The notes beneath the pieces are model-generated. The model ran no database searches. It was given only the letters and a program-made list of their open reading frames with translations, and was not told the DNA's origin. Shown here in pieces: positions 1 through 10,418 of a stretch of 64,000 bases of DNA. Each line of letters opens with the position of its first letter. The stretch's first letter is position 1. Made by a program: the position numbers and the translations under genes. Source of the stretch: Antilocapra americana (lineage: Eukaryota > Chordata > Mammalia > Artiodactyla > Antilocapridae); the NCBI GenBank assembly GCA_007570785.1, contig ML660774.1, forward strand, positions 6,973,404 through 7,037,403. Reading direction: 5' to 3'.

Positions 1-1010
1 GCAAAAAGACCAGAAGAAAACCTCAAACATCCGGCCTTCATCTGTCTTCTGCATGAAATCTACTTGGCTTCGTGACTATAAATGTTTCCCTCTTAAGAAG
101 TTAAAATCAGACATGATGTCATAGAATGATCAGGTCCACACTGTATTTTTCAAAATCAGTATTTTTCTGATGAACTCATGACCCACATATCAGAAAAACT
201 ACTGTGTTTTATCAGAGGGGACCAAAACTAGAAATTCTGTTTGTATTACTATCAATAGGTAATCAACAAGATGTGTATTGGTTTCAACGTGTGTATTTCC
301 TTCTATCTTTTTTAAAGACTGCCTGTTAGCTGTATGTGGTAATAATTACAGTGGAGTTGGGTCAGGGTAGATATAAAGCTTTTTTGGAATCTAGCATTTC
401 TCTTGTTGCCCAAAGCAACGACCTCAGGGGAAAACAAAAGAATCCTGGTGAGAAAACATCACAGTAAAAATGTACATTTTCTCTCAAGTGTTGGTAGGAA
501 GCAAATGAATGGGGCCTCTGACCTGGAACCAATTAGCCCTGCAGTTAAAATGGCAACTTGGGGCAAAATGAAGGGTTTAGCATTAATTAATCTGTTTTCT
601 GGGCTACATACAATGCAAGATGTTCATCCTCTTTTAAAAAAAAATTAAAGGACCCTGACCTAAAATGTACTATGTCCCTAACTCTCTGCAGGACCCAAAC
701 TTGTGTATTAATGTCACTTCAGACTTTAGCACCCCAAGCTCACAGGCCCTTAAGTCTTATACTTTTAGTCTACTTGAATGATTCTTACGAAGGTCCTCAT
801 TCTGATACTGAATGATAATGATGATATTAACAGTAGCTGTCTCTTACATACTCACTGTGGCAGGTCCTAAGCTGAACCTATGTTAAGTTCCTCATTATTG
901 GAACAACCTGTGTGTGTGTTCAGCATCTCATATATGTATATGCATTACACATATGTGCATATGTACTATATATGTACAGTATACACCCATATATGTACAT
1001 ATGGTAGCGT
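1..1010. other. No gene seen
   Basis: Non-coding DNA. The one open frame here (403-648) has no recognisable domain and looks like chance. No repeat family was recognised with confidence. Confidence 0.5.

Positions 1011-1011
<1 letters not shown>

Positions 1012-1038
<27 letters not shown>
1012..1038. repeat. (AC)n microsatellite
   Basis: About 13 uninterrupted CA units, preceded by a stretch rich in TATGTACATATG-like alternating purine-pyrimidine sequence (930-1000). Confidence 0.95.
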
Positions 1039-1043
<5 letters not shown>

Positions 1044-1049
1044 CTACGA

Positions 1050-1370
1050 GATTTCTTTTAAAGAATTGGCTTCTGTAATTGTGGAGGCTTGGCAAGTCTG
1101 AAATCTGTAAGGTGGGTTGGAAACTTGGGTGGGAACTGATGTTTCAGTCTTGAGGCAGAACTTCTGTTTCAGCGAAACCTCAGTTTTGCTTTTAAGACCT
1201 TTCAAGTGATTGGATGAGTCTCCCCCTCCTACCCCCACCCATTATGGAGGGTTGTCTCCCACACAACTTGTAGATGTTAACCACAGCTCCAAAATAGCTT
1301 CCCAGCAACACCTAGATTGAGTGTTGCTCATCTGAATAACTGGGTACTATAGTTCAGCCAGGCTGACACA
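1050..1370. repeat. Probable old mammalian interspersed repeat
   Basis: The stretch from 'aagaattggcttctgtaatt' to 'cacataaaactgaccatca' follows a pattern that I know as a common old interspersed repeat tail. I cannot name the family safely. Confidence 0.4.
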
Positions 1371-1539
1371 TAAAACTGACCATCATATTCTGGAAAATCT
1401 TTGCTCAATTTTGTGTTTTCATAACATTGAAAATCGCAGCCCTCCACACAGGTAGCCTTACATTGCCTATCTTCCTCTTTTCTTGTGTCTCCCTTAGCAC
1501 CTATTATCTTTAACACATCACCCTATATCTTATGTTTAC

Positions 1540-1720
1540 TGTCTTTCTGCCCCTTGTGGAATGTAAGCTCCACAGCACAGGGATGTGTGTGTGTTTTCCA
1601 CTGATGTATCCTCAGCACCCCCACCAGTACATCTAACACACAGTAGGCCCTTGGGAAATCTTTGTGAGTGACTAAAGCAAGTATGAAGGTGGGTACTCAG
1701 TAAATACTTGTGGAATAAAT
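1540..1720 (+). repeat. L2 3'-end fragment
   Basis: The order 'gaatgtaagctccacagcacagggatgtgtg ... cacagtaggcccttgggaaat' is broken up but matches the 3' end of LINE2 (usual form: timing of 'aagctcc...agggca...tagtaggc...aataaat'). Confidence 0.55.
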
Positions 1721-1879
1721 GGAGGGTCTCATCCTGAAGTATTCATGAACAGACTCTTTTGAAGGGTGGAAGGAGAGTGGATTGTAGGGGAGGAAAAGGA
1801 AGAATTTCAGAGTTCATATCCATGAGGTGGAAGAAGCAGTGAAGAAGCAGTGTACCCAGATCCAGGGGTGCCTTCCCTT

Positions 1880-1985
1880 TGCCCTGTTACTTCGCTGTGT
1901 GACTTTGGGCAGATTGTCTCTGGGTCTCAGTGTTTTCATCTGTAAACTGAGAATAACAATACTTAGTACACAGGGTTGTTCTGAT
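1880..1985 (+). repeat. MIR SINE fragment
   Basis: Carries the MIR core order 'gtgtgactttgggcagatt', then 'tgggtctcagtgttttcatc' and 'tgtaaactgagaataacaat'. Confidence 0.75.
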
Positions 1986-1987
1986 CT

Positions 1988-2197
1988 TCCCAGGCAACCC
2001 AGTGGTGAAGAATCCACCTGGCAATGCAGGAGAAGCAAGAGATGCAGGTTCAATCTCTGGGTCAGGAAGATCCCCTGGAGAAAGAAATGGCAACCCACTC
2101 CAGTATTGTTGCCTGGAGAAACCCATGGACAGAGGAGCCTGGAGGGCTACAGTCCATGGGGTCATAAAGCGTCGGACACAAGTGAGAGCACGCACAC
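1988..2197 (+). repeat. Bov-tA SINE
   Basis: tRNA-Glu-derived head followed by the Bov-A body. Diagnostic strings include 'ggcaacccactccagtatt', 'cccatggacagaggagcctgg' in shortened form, and 'cagtccatggggtc'. Ends in an ACAT-rich simple tail (2205-2222). Confidence 0.92.
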
Positions 2198-2199
2198 CG

Positions 2200-3269
2200 T
2201 AAACACACATACATACATACATCCTACTGGCTGTTTCTCTGGAGAACCCTGCCTGATATATGGGGTAAGAGTGTCCCAGGCAGAGGGAAGGCAAGAGCAA
2301 AGGCCTCGTATGTTGGACACCATGCCAGACATCATGCAGACCACTGTGAACAATACAGACGTGGCTCCTACCTTCCTTAAGCATAGCGATAAGTCATAGA
2401 TAACTGCCAACTGACCCATCTGTCTTCTCCCGGATTCTCAGCTCTTCCCAGACTCATTTACTTTACTCTTCAGCCTTGACCCCGGTGTCCTCCGTTTCAA
2501 TTCCTAACTAGCATTCCTAGTTGCCCTGGCCTTTCATTACCCTTTCCACATAACTATCATTACCAACTCACTTTGGGGTAATTATGGAGTTTACGAACTA
2601 TGTTCCCATACTTTAACTGGCCTTCACAAAAACTGTCATATGGGGAGGAAAGGAAAAATCATCTTTATTTCACAGATGAGGAGACTGAGATTCCAAGAGG
2701 TAAACTAAACTGAATGAAATTACAGAAAATACCAGAGCTTGGAATCCACCTTTCTTCTCAAGAACACATTTTTTAAAAAAGCAATATAATGGTTACCTGT
2801 AATTGTTCACCTCACACCCACCATTCATTCTTCAACCCATTTCTCTCTGATATTCCCCACTCTTGAACTGGCACGCTTCTGCTTCCAGCGGGGGAGTGGG
2901 GGGGTGGGGTGGAGGCTGTGGTTTCCCACGCATTACATTTATTGTCATATTACATTTATTAATCATATATATTAAAACTGTTAGTCAAGTGATTCCTTAG
3001 AAGACTTCCTATTCGCCTTTAAATACAGGCATCCCTCCACGCTTCTGTTTTCAGAGAACATTAACAATCAGGAGTTGAAATATTACGAAAACAGAAATCC
3101 CAGGCCCAACCAAAACAAACTACAAAACTATAGGAACAATCTTTCAAGATGCGCGAGTGGATTACTAGGGTAAAAATATCTGACTCGAAGTCTCCTCTGG
3201 AGTCTTCTAATTTCCCGCGAAAATATAAAGATCGAAAAAAACAATCCACCACTCCGAGAAAACCCAGGA
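2200..3269. other. No gene seen; contains a G-rich run
   Basis: Apart from the MIR piece, this holds a G-rich stretch at 2890-2915 (G5, G7 and G4 runs). Nothing coding is recognised. Open frames at 3061-3411 on the minus strand overlap the CpG-rich block and look incidental. Confidence 0.5.
2640..2715 (-). repeat. MIR fragment
   Basis: 'ctttatttcacagatgagga' and 'gactgagattccaagaggta' match the reverse complement of the MIR 3' core. Confidence 0.55.
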
Positions 3270-3750
3270 TTGTCAGCCTCTCCCACGCCCTGGGAGGGAT
3301 GTCGGACGGCTTCAAGGAAGAGCTGATGGCGAGGACCAGCGCAGGCCGCGACCACCTGTGCAGATGCCTGAAGGACCCTTCCCCCAGTTGAGAAGAGTCA
3401 AGCCCGCGCACACCACAAACCTAGGCAGCCGCGCACCAGTAAACTCTGCTGTAGATCAGCAAAGGTTTTGTGTGAGCGAAAAAAGCAAGCGGCGCCCAAC
3501 ACCTTCCCACGCAGCCCACAAACTCCACCCATCTTTAACTTTTCTTGGACTCGCGGAGCCACTGTTGCTCAGGACACGCCCCGGCAGGAAGTAGAGCGGC
3601 GAGGGCGGTAGTACGATGCATCCTGGGAGTTGTAGTCCATGCTCAGAACGCGCAGGCGCACGAGTGGAGGCGGGGGGGAGGGGTGGAGCGCCCAGGAGCA
3701 GAGCCCCACGGGAACTGTAGTTTCTCTTGCGTTACACAGCCCGAGAGTGT
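3270..3750. promoter_or_regulatory. Small CpG-rich, TATA-less promoter-like block with ZNF143-type motifs
   Basis: CpG is very rare elsewhere in this window, apart from young SINEs, but dense here: GGCCGCGACC, CAAGCGGCGCCC, GAGCGGCGAGGGCGG, GAACGCGCAGGCGCACG. The minus strand at 3637-3618 reads ACTACAACTCCCAGGATGCA, which fits the ZNF143/SBS consensus (ACTACAATTCCCAGCATGC family). A second core, ACTACAGTTCCC, lies on the minus strand near 3721-3710. A GC-box-like G-rich run is at 3670-3683. ZNF143 sites of this kind mark housekeeping and bidirectional promoters. I cannot say which transcript it serves, or on which strand. Confidence 0.55.
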
Positions 3751-4721
3751 GAAGGTCAGAGGCATGCAGTTCTGAGAGTTCTCAGTTCAGTTAGCAGTGA
3801 TATTTCCAACGAATGTGTGAAGTACAGGGCAACTTGGTTTGGGAACTGTGGGTGCCGTATTCTGTTCGACAGTAGATCTGAGATGGGTTGAGATATCCCT
3901 CAAGTGGACTGTGTGCGGCGAAGGACAAACCACGAAATCTGCAAACGGGATTATGGAACTGTGAGAAAATACTGTTGAAAACTACAGTATTTAGTCCTAA
4001 AGACTCAGAGAAAGAACGGACTTCAATATCATTCACCTCATGAATCAGAAGAACATTTCTGAGAAATTATGGCCCCTTTGAAAAGAATAGCAAAAATTAT
4101 ATGTATGACATGCAGGTTAATGGAAGTATGGCATTATCTGGAAGAATGTTAAGTTCATTTTTGGGGATGAGGGTTTTTTGTTTGTTCTTTTACACTTTTG
4201 TATATTTTCTGAATTGTTTACAAGGGATCAGCATTCCCTTTTGATATAAAATATGAAGAAAAGTATACAGAGCAATTTTAAACTTCCTGGAATCTACCTT
4301 GGAGTTTTGTCTTACTTTAGGTTCTTCTTTCCTTCCTTCCTTCCTCTTTTGCTCCTACCCTCTCTCTTTCTTTTCTTCATTCTGAAAAAAATATATACTG
4401 GGGATAGAGGGAGATTCTACAAATAGAGGTATCCTTTAGGTAGTCCTCCATTCTGTAGAGAAATACACACACATTCTGAAGAGTTTTTATGTATATGTCT
4501 ATGTATATATCTACATACATGTGTGTGTATATCGTATGTTTTTCAGGTAATGGTACCATACATACTGTATGAATCATTTTCTAATTTGCATTTCTCCCTG
4601 CTCTGCATCCTGTTTTTTTAGATTTATCATAAAATAATATATACAGTTCTAATTCATTTTTTTACTTCAATACGAATATATACTCACATGCTTATTTTTG
4701 CTTAATAAAGCCATGCCGGAA
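3751..4721. other. No gene seen; small (TTCC)n tract
   Basis: Non-coding. (TTCC)n at 4328-4345. Alternating TATATG/TGTGTG sequence lies near 4490-4535. Confidence 0.5.
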
Positions 4722-5158
4722 AAGAAGAAGAAGTAAAACTCTCTCTGTTTGCAGATGACATGATCCTCTATATTGAAAACCCTAAAGACTCTACGAGAAA
4801 ATTACTAGAGCTAATCAGTGAATATAGCAAAGTTTCAGGATATAAAATCAACACACAGAAATCCCTGGCATTCCTATACACTAACAGTGAGAAATCAGAA
4901 AGAGAAATTAAGGAAACAATTCCATTCACCATCAAAACAAAAAGAATAAAATACTTAGGAGTATTTCTACCTAAAGAATCAAAAGACTTGTATATAGAAA
5001 ACTATAAAACACTGATGAAAGAAATCAAAGAGGACACAAACGGAGAAACGTGCCGTGTTCGTGGATTGGAAGAATCAATATAGTGAAAATGAGTATACTA
5101 CCCAAAGCAATCTATAGATTCAATGCAATTCCTATCAAGCTACCAGAGGTCTTTTTCA
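4722..5158 (+). mobile_element. L1 LINE, ORF2 reverse transcriptase fragment, cut by the assembly gap
   Basis: Translates to the L1 ORF2 region that starts at the reverse transcriptase active site. FADD is at 4748-4759 ([15 protein letters not shown]), followed by the [15 protein letters not shown] segment. The frame breaks near 5045 and resumes in another frame (from 5050, [19 protein letters not shown]). It is 5' truncated and stops at the run of N. This is a dead fragment of a ruminant L1. Confidence 0.93.
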
Positions 5159-5558
5159 NNNNNNNNNNNNNNNNNNNNNNNNNNNNNNNNNNNNNNNNNN
5201 NNNNNNNNNNNNNNNNNNNNNNNNNNNNNNNNNNNNNNNNNNNNNNNNNNNNNNNNNNNNNNNNNNNNNNNNNNNNNNNNNNNNNNNNNNNNNNNNNNNN
5301 NNNNNNNNNNNNNNNNNNNNNNNNNNNNNNNNNNNNNNNNNNNNNNNNNNNNNNNNNNNNNNNNNNNNNNNNNNNNNNNNNNNNNNNNNNNNNNNNNNNN
5401 NNNNNNNNNNNNNNNNNNNNNNNNNNNNNNNNNNNNNNNNNNNNNNNNNNNNNNNNNNNNNNNNNNNNNNNNNNNNNNNNNNNNNNNNNNNNNNNNNNNN
5501 NNNNNNNNNNNNNNNNNNNNNNNNNNNNNNNNNNNNNNNNNNNNNNNNNNNNNNNNNN
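5159..5558. other. Assembly gap (400 N)
   Basis: Exactly 400 undetermined bases. L1 sequence borders it on the left and a SINE on the right, which suggests that repeats caused the break. The real length is unknown. Confidence 1.
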
Positions 5559-5680
5559 AAAAAAATTTTGGCTGCCCCTCTCAGCGTGCAGGTTCCTAAT
5601 TCCCTGACCAGAATTGAACCCACATCTCCTGCAGTGCAAGTGTAGAGACTTAACCATTGTACCAGCAGGGTAGTCCCTGA
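5559..5680 (-). repeat. CHR-type tRNA-derived SINE
   Basis: The T-rich left end is now in the gap. The body shows 'ccctgaccagaattgaaccc' and ends 'gtaccagcagggtagtccct', the inverted form of the CHR head (normally GGGACTTCCCTGGTGGTCCAGTGG). Confidence 0.85.
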
Positions 5681-5689
5681 GCCATGTCA

Positions 5690-6343
5690 TATTTTAAAAT
5701 ATATATTTAACTTTATAAGAAATTGACTATTAATATGGATCAATAAGCCAGCTCCCAAATGTACAAAACAATACCAATGAAAGTTATCAGTGCCTTTTTA
5801 AACCCTTTTTTGAACTTTCCATTAGTATTGTAGGACATTTGGAAGATGGCTTACTGATCCATCTTAAAAGAGAAGTTTTTTCCTTCTTTTGCCATCCTAT
5901 ATGTGTTTGTGTTTCCTAGTATTTCCCCCTTGGATTTCTTCTCTTGCTACTCTCTGTCCTCCCCTTGGACAGTCTCAACCACTTCCTTGGATTTTGCTAA
6001 CTGCTGTCAGACCTTACTCAATAGCTCCAATCCTGATGTTCTTGTGTGTATATCCACCTACTTACAGAATACCTATCTCCACATTTCTACAGCCTTGCCC
6101 AATTTATCCAACATACGTAGCTAACAATATGACCATCACCCCTGCATTCCTCTCTGTGACTGACCTCAGTCATGAAAAGCAGTCATCCAAGCCAATCATC
6201 CAGGAAATGTCCTAAGCTCCTCTCCTTCACAATTCACATTCATTAAGTTCTATAAATTCCATTGATTAAGTAGACCTTGCTATTCTCCGTCCTTTTCATT
6301 TTCCCACTGTTATTACCTTCCCTCAGAACCTTGCCTATAATAC
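5690..6343. other. No gene seen
   Basis: Pyrimidine-rich non-coding DNA. A 108-codon open frame (5889-6215) has no recognisable domain and overlaps another open frame, so I treat it as chance. Confidence 0.5.
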
Positions 6344-6567
6344 TGCATGCGTGTGTGCATGCTAAGTCTCTTCAGTCGTGTCTGACTCTTTGTGATCCTA
6401 TAGACTGTAGCCTATCAGGATCCTCTGTCCATGGGATTCTCCAGGCAAGAATACTGGAATGGGTTGCCATGCCCTCCTCAAGGGGATCTTCCCAACTCAG
6501 GGATCAATCCTGCATCTCCTGTGTCTCCTGCGTTGGCAGGCAGGTTCTTTACCACTAGCGCCACTAA
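6344..6567 (-). repeat. Bov-tA / Bov-A SINE
   Basis: Inverted copy: 'gtgtgtgcatgctaagtc', 'gggattctccaggcaagaat', 'gggttgccatgccctcctc', ending in 'gcaggttctttaccactagc'. Confidence 0.92.
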
Positions 6568-6786
6568 CCCATTTATTGACTTCTCTGCTTTGTACCACCT
6601 CAAATCCTTGCCCACATGTGTCCCTGCCTCTCTGCTTACCTCTTCCACTCATCCCTACCTCATTCCCTTTGTCCCAGTTGCACTAAACTATTAGCAATTC
6701 TTTGGACAAATTAGTGTTGTACATCACGTGACATTCCATGTCACCGTATGTGCTGGCTAAGGAGTGAAATTATAAATCATAGAATT

Positions 6787-7003
6787 TGGATCAGTTCAGT
6801 TCATTCTCTCAGTAGTGTCATGACTCTTTTCAACTCCATGGATGGTAGCCCACCAGGCTCTTATGTCCATGGGATTCTCCAGTCAAGAATACTGGAGTGG
6901 GTTGCCATTCCCTTCTCCAGGGAATCTTCCCAACCCAGGGATTGAACCCAGGTCTCTTGCACTGCTGGCAGATTCTTTATCATCTGAGCCACCAGGGAAG
7001 TCC
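6787..7003 (-). repeat. Bov-tA SINE
   Basis: Inverted copy from 'gatcagttcagttcattctc' to 'gagccaccagggaagtcc'. All diagnostic blocks are present. Confidence 0.93.
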
Positions 7004-7569
7004 TTAATCCAATAATACTAGTGTCTTTATAAGGAGAGGAGAAGAGGCACAGAGACACCCAGGGAGAAAGCCAGTGACCACAGAGGTTCAGGTTGGAGAG
7101 ATGTATCTACAAGGCAAAGAATGCCAACGATTGACAGCCAACACTGGAAGCTGTGAAGAGACAGAGAAGAATTCTGCCCAGAATCTCAGGGTACAGAGCC
7201 CAAGAGAGCACCTTGATTTCAGACTTCTGGCCTCCAGAGCTATAAGAGAATACAGTATGTTTAAATTGCTGATAATATCTTTATTGTATTGATTAGTTGC
7301 ATTTTTACACCAGTTAAGAAAATAATTCATACTAAATAGTAAATAACTAGTAAACACATAAAATAATAATAGTTAACTCTGAATTATGGTACTTCCTGTA
7401 ACTTTTTAAAAGCAGCCCTAGGGACCAGATACACCTGCTATGAATACTTCTCTCATGGCTAACTGATGTGACTTTGCTGAATGCAGAGTTGGAAGGGCTG
7501 TACACAACCAGTTCTCATGAGCTAGTATAAGCTATACCATTGAACTGCTGACTTTGGGCTCATCTAAGA
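7004..7569. other. No gene seen
   Basis: AT-rich non-coding DNA between two repeats. An A/T-rich stretch at 7310-7380 shows no known motif. Confidence 0.5.
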
Positions 7570-8162
7570 CACACTTTATTTTCTTGGGCTCCAAAATAGC
7601 CTCAGATGGTGACTGCCGCCAAGAAATGAAAAGATGCTTGTTCCTTGGAAGAAAAGCTGTGACAAACCTTATGAAAAAGCAGAGACATTACTTTGCCAAT
7701 AAAGGTCTGTCTAGTCAAAGCTATGATTTTTCCTGTAGTTATGTACGGATGTGAGACTTGGACCATAAAGAAGGTTGAACATCGAAGAGTTGATGTCTTT
7801 GAACTGTAGTGTTGGAGAAGACTCTTGAGAGTCCCTTGGCCTGCAAGAAGATCCAACCAGTCCATCCTAAAGGAAATCAATCCTGAATATTCATTGCAAG
7901 GACTGATGCTGAAGCTGAAGCTCCAGTACTTTGGCCACCTGATGCAAAGAACTGACTCCTTGGAAAAGACCCTGATACTGGGAAAGATTGAAGGCAGGAA
8001 GAGAAGGGGCAAACAGAGAACAGAATGGTTGGATGGCATCACTGACTCAATGGACATGAGTCTGAGCAAGCTCTGGGCGATAGTGAAGGACAGTGAAGCC
8101 TGGCATGCAGCAGTCCATGGGGTCGCAAAGAGTCAGACACGACTGAGTGACTGAACAACAAC
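7570..8162 (+). mobile_element. BovB LINE, 3' fragment
   Basis: Matches the C-terminal part and 3' tail of the BovB ORF. Short conserved pieces are readable in shifted frames ([50 protein letters not shown]), then 'gactgagtgactgaacaaca' and an ACA-rich tail. A stop and frame changes make it non-functional. Confidence 0.93.
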
Positions 8163-9070
8163 AACAAAAACCATAAGAAAGTTCAAAGTGTGTTCAGGGG
8201 AAGAATTTGACATATGTTCAAGCAAGAACTTTCAGTATTGAAATATCATCTGTGGACATTATCTTGTGTTGTATGCACTTTATCTTTTAAAATCTCCATG
8301 TTGAGTTCAAGACGTTCATTACCCTATTTTACTTCCAGGCAAGCAAGTAAGGACATGAATGTGAAAGCATCTGATAATCATTCAAATCTCAATGACATGA
8401 GAAAATATATATCAAGTTATTCAGTTGAATCTAATTCCTGTTTTCAGTTTTTTCTCTTAGGGGTTTTTTTTGCAGGGGGATAGGGGTGCATACTTAATTT
8501 TTTTTTCATTTGTTATTTTGACTGTTTTGGTTAAGAGAGTTTTTCAGTTGCTCAGCACTGATAGATCCTGGATCAAGAGACCAACACACGTACAGGAGTG
8601 TCAGAAATTTGTCACAAAAATGTACTCATCAACTTCTCAGTGAATTTGATAGACAAGAAGGTGACATTTGCTCAGTGACAGCATGTGTGACAGAACTAAA
8701 TGACTGAGAAGAAGATGAAAACCACTTTACAGTAGTTTCTGACATTGCCATCAACATTAAAAATGCTGAGATTTACAGAAACTCCTTCCAAGGCCAAGGT
8801 CCAGAGGAGCTGTGTGAGCCTGAACAGAAGAACCAATGATTAGCACTCAAGATGCAAAACGGAGCAACTTTGACTTCACAGAGGACCACATTCCTGGATG
8901 CCATTTCCTCATGTGGACTCCCGGTTGCAGCAAGATGATAAGCAAATACCAGAGAATCCTTCCACTTCATGTGTGACTGAGCCCCTCCTCCTTGTAGAAC
9001 ATATTAGATGTGCTTGGATGTTTTTTTTTTTTTTAAGAAAATACCCATCTCTAACTAGCACAGGTTCCTG
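8163..9070. other. No gene seen
   Basis: Non-coding. T-rich runs near 8464 and 8498, and a T14-like run at 9020-9034. Confidence 0.5.
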
Positions 9071-9170
9071 GGAAAGAAAGAAAAAGAGGCAGAGAGAAGG
9101 AAGGAAGAAGAGAGAGGAAGGAAAGGAGAGAAAAGAAGAAAGGAAGGAATGGAGGAAGGAAGAAAAAAAG
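9071..9170. repeat. Polypurine (GGAA/GAAA) tract
   Basis: About 100 nt, almost all A and G, on the plus strand, with repeated GGAAGGAA and GAAAGAAA units. A few short interruptions. Confidence 0.9.
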
Positions 9171-10271
9171 ATGGCTTGGCTTATGGAAAAAGATTTCTTC
9201 TCCAGACAGCTTGAAATAGGAATTACCAAAGAAAGCAACTTTTTGGCATGACAGAGCCCATTGATGGCCGTTGGAAAGAATATAAACTTGAAATCTATGT
9301 CCATTGGGTCTTAGATATCCTCCTTTACCCACTGTATTTCAAATAACTTTCAAAATAAAATCTTCTTTTACCAAAAGGAAAAAAGATCTCGCTACCACCT
9401 TGCCATATTTGTTGTTTACATCTGACTCTGCAAGCCCATGGACAGCAGCATGCCAGGATTCCCTGTCCCTCTCTATCTCCTGGAGTTTGCCCAAGTTTGG
9501 GCATATCTTTATACCCTTGCCATATACAGATCATGCAAACTTTATCCTCAGGTGTTTTTTTTTACTGAACAGTCTGACAAGGGAACTAGAAGCCTGAGTA
9601 TTTAGGACTCACTAGTTTTAAGGTTTTAACCATGTTGTACTTCAGTTTTCTCCTTTATAAAATGACAGGGTTGTACTATGTAAGTAATTCTCAATTATCT
9701 TATATTTCAAGTTCACTAATCATTCTATTCCAGAGATTTCTTCCCAGCCTGTCCTGGTACTTGATGCCCCCAGGCCAAAAGAAATACCTAAACACTTCTC
9801 TTTATCAAGTGGTGAGGTCTAAACAACTTAGTAGTAGTTTGTGTGGTATCCAACAGATGTCTCTGGCCCTCAAAAACTTAAAATAACCCACGGTGCCTCT
9901 GTAGGTTTGCTCGTCACCCCAAAGTGCTTCAGTACACAATTTAAGAATCATAGTTCTAATCAAAGAAACTTAGTTCTACTCTGATAGAAATGTAAAAGCC
10001 TCTTTTTTTCTTTTTTAGAGAAAAATGCTTGTATCAGAGTTACTTACACAAGTTTGAAACACATGACCATTACAGTGGAAATTACTGAAGGTATATTTTA
10101 ATGTCAAAGTTGTAAAACATAGATAATTTTGTTAGTAAGAGGAAACATAAAATTGTTGCTGGGAATACAGCTTACGGTATCATCATAAAGCACAAAATAA
10201 ATCCTGGAAATACTATTATAGCTCTAATCCATAAAAGTAAAAATTGTTTTATTAGAAATGAAATGATTAGG
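9171..10271. other. No gene seen
   Basis: Non-coding, AT-rich. No repeat recognised apart from short T runs. Confidence 0.5.
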
Positions 10272-10418
10272 ACGTCTCTGGTGGTCCAGCAGCTGAGACT
10301 CCATGCTCCCGTTGCAGGGGGCCTGGGTTCTATCCCTGGTTGGGGTCTTAGTCCTGCATGCCATAGCTAAGACCCAGCGCAGCCAAATAAATAAATGTGT
10401 TTTTTTTTAAAAAAAATG
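10272..10418 (+). repeat. CHR-type SINE
   Basis: Head 'ctctggtggtccagcagctg' with the box-B-like 'gggttctatccctggtt', then 'gcgcagccaaataaataaat' and a T/A-rich tail. Confidence 0.9.

Noticed and set aside
1827..2419. Overlapping open frames of up to 190 codons on both strands
   Set aside because: They run through a MIR and a Bov-tA SINE; protein pieces such as the PMDRGAW-like string are SINE translations.
3061..3411. 116-codon minus-strand open frame beside the CpG-rich block
   Set aside because: No domain, overlapping open frames on both strands, and CpG-rich sequence is naturally poor in stop codons.
5050..5690. Open frames of 155-192 codons across 5.1-5.7 kb
   Set aside because: Most of their length is undetermined bases in the assembly gap; the readable ends are L1 and SINE sequence.
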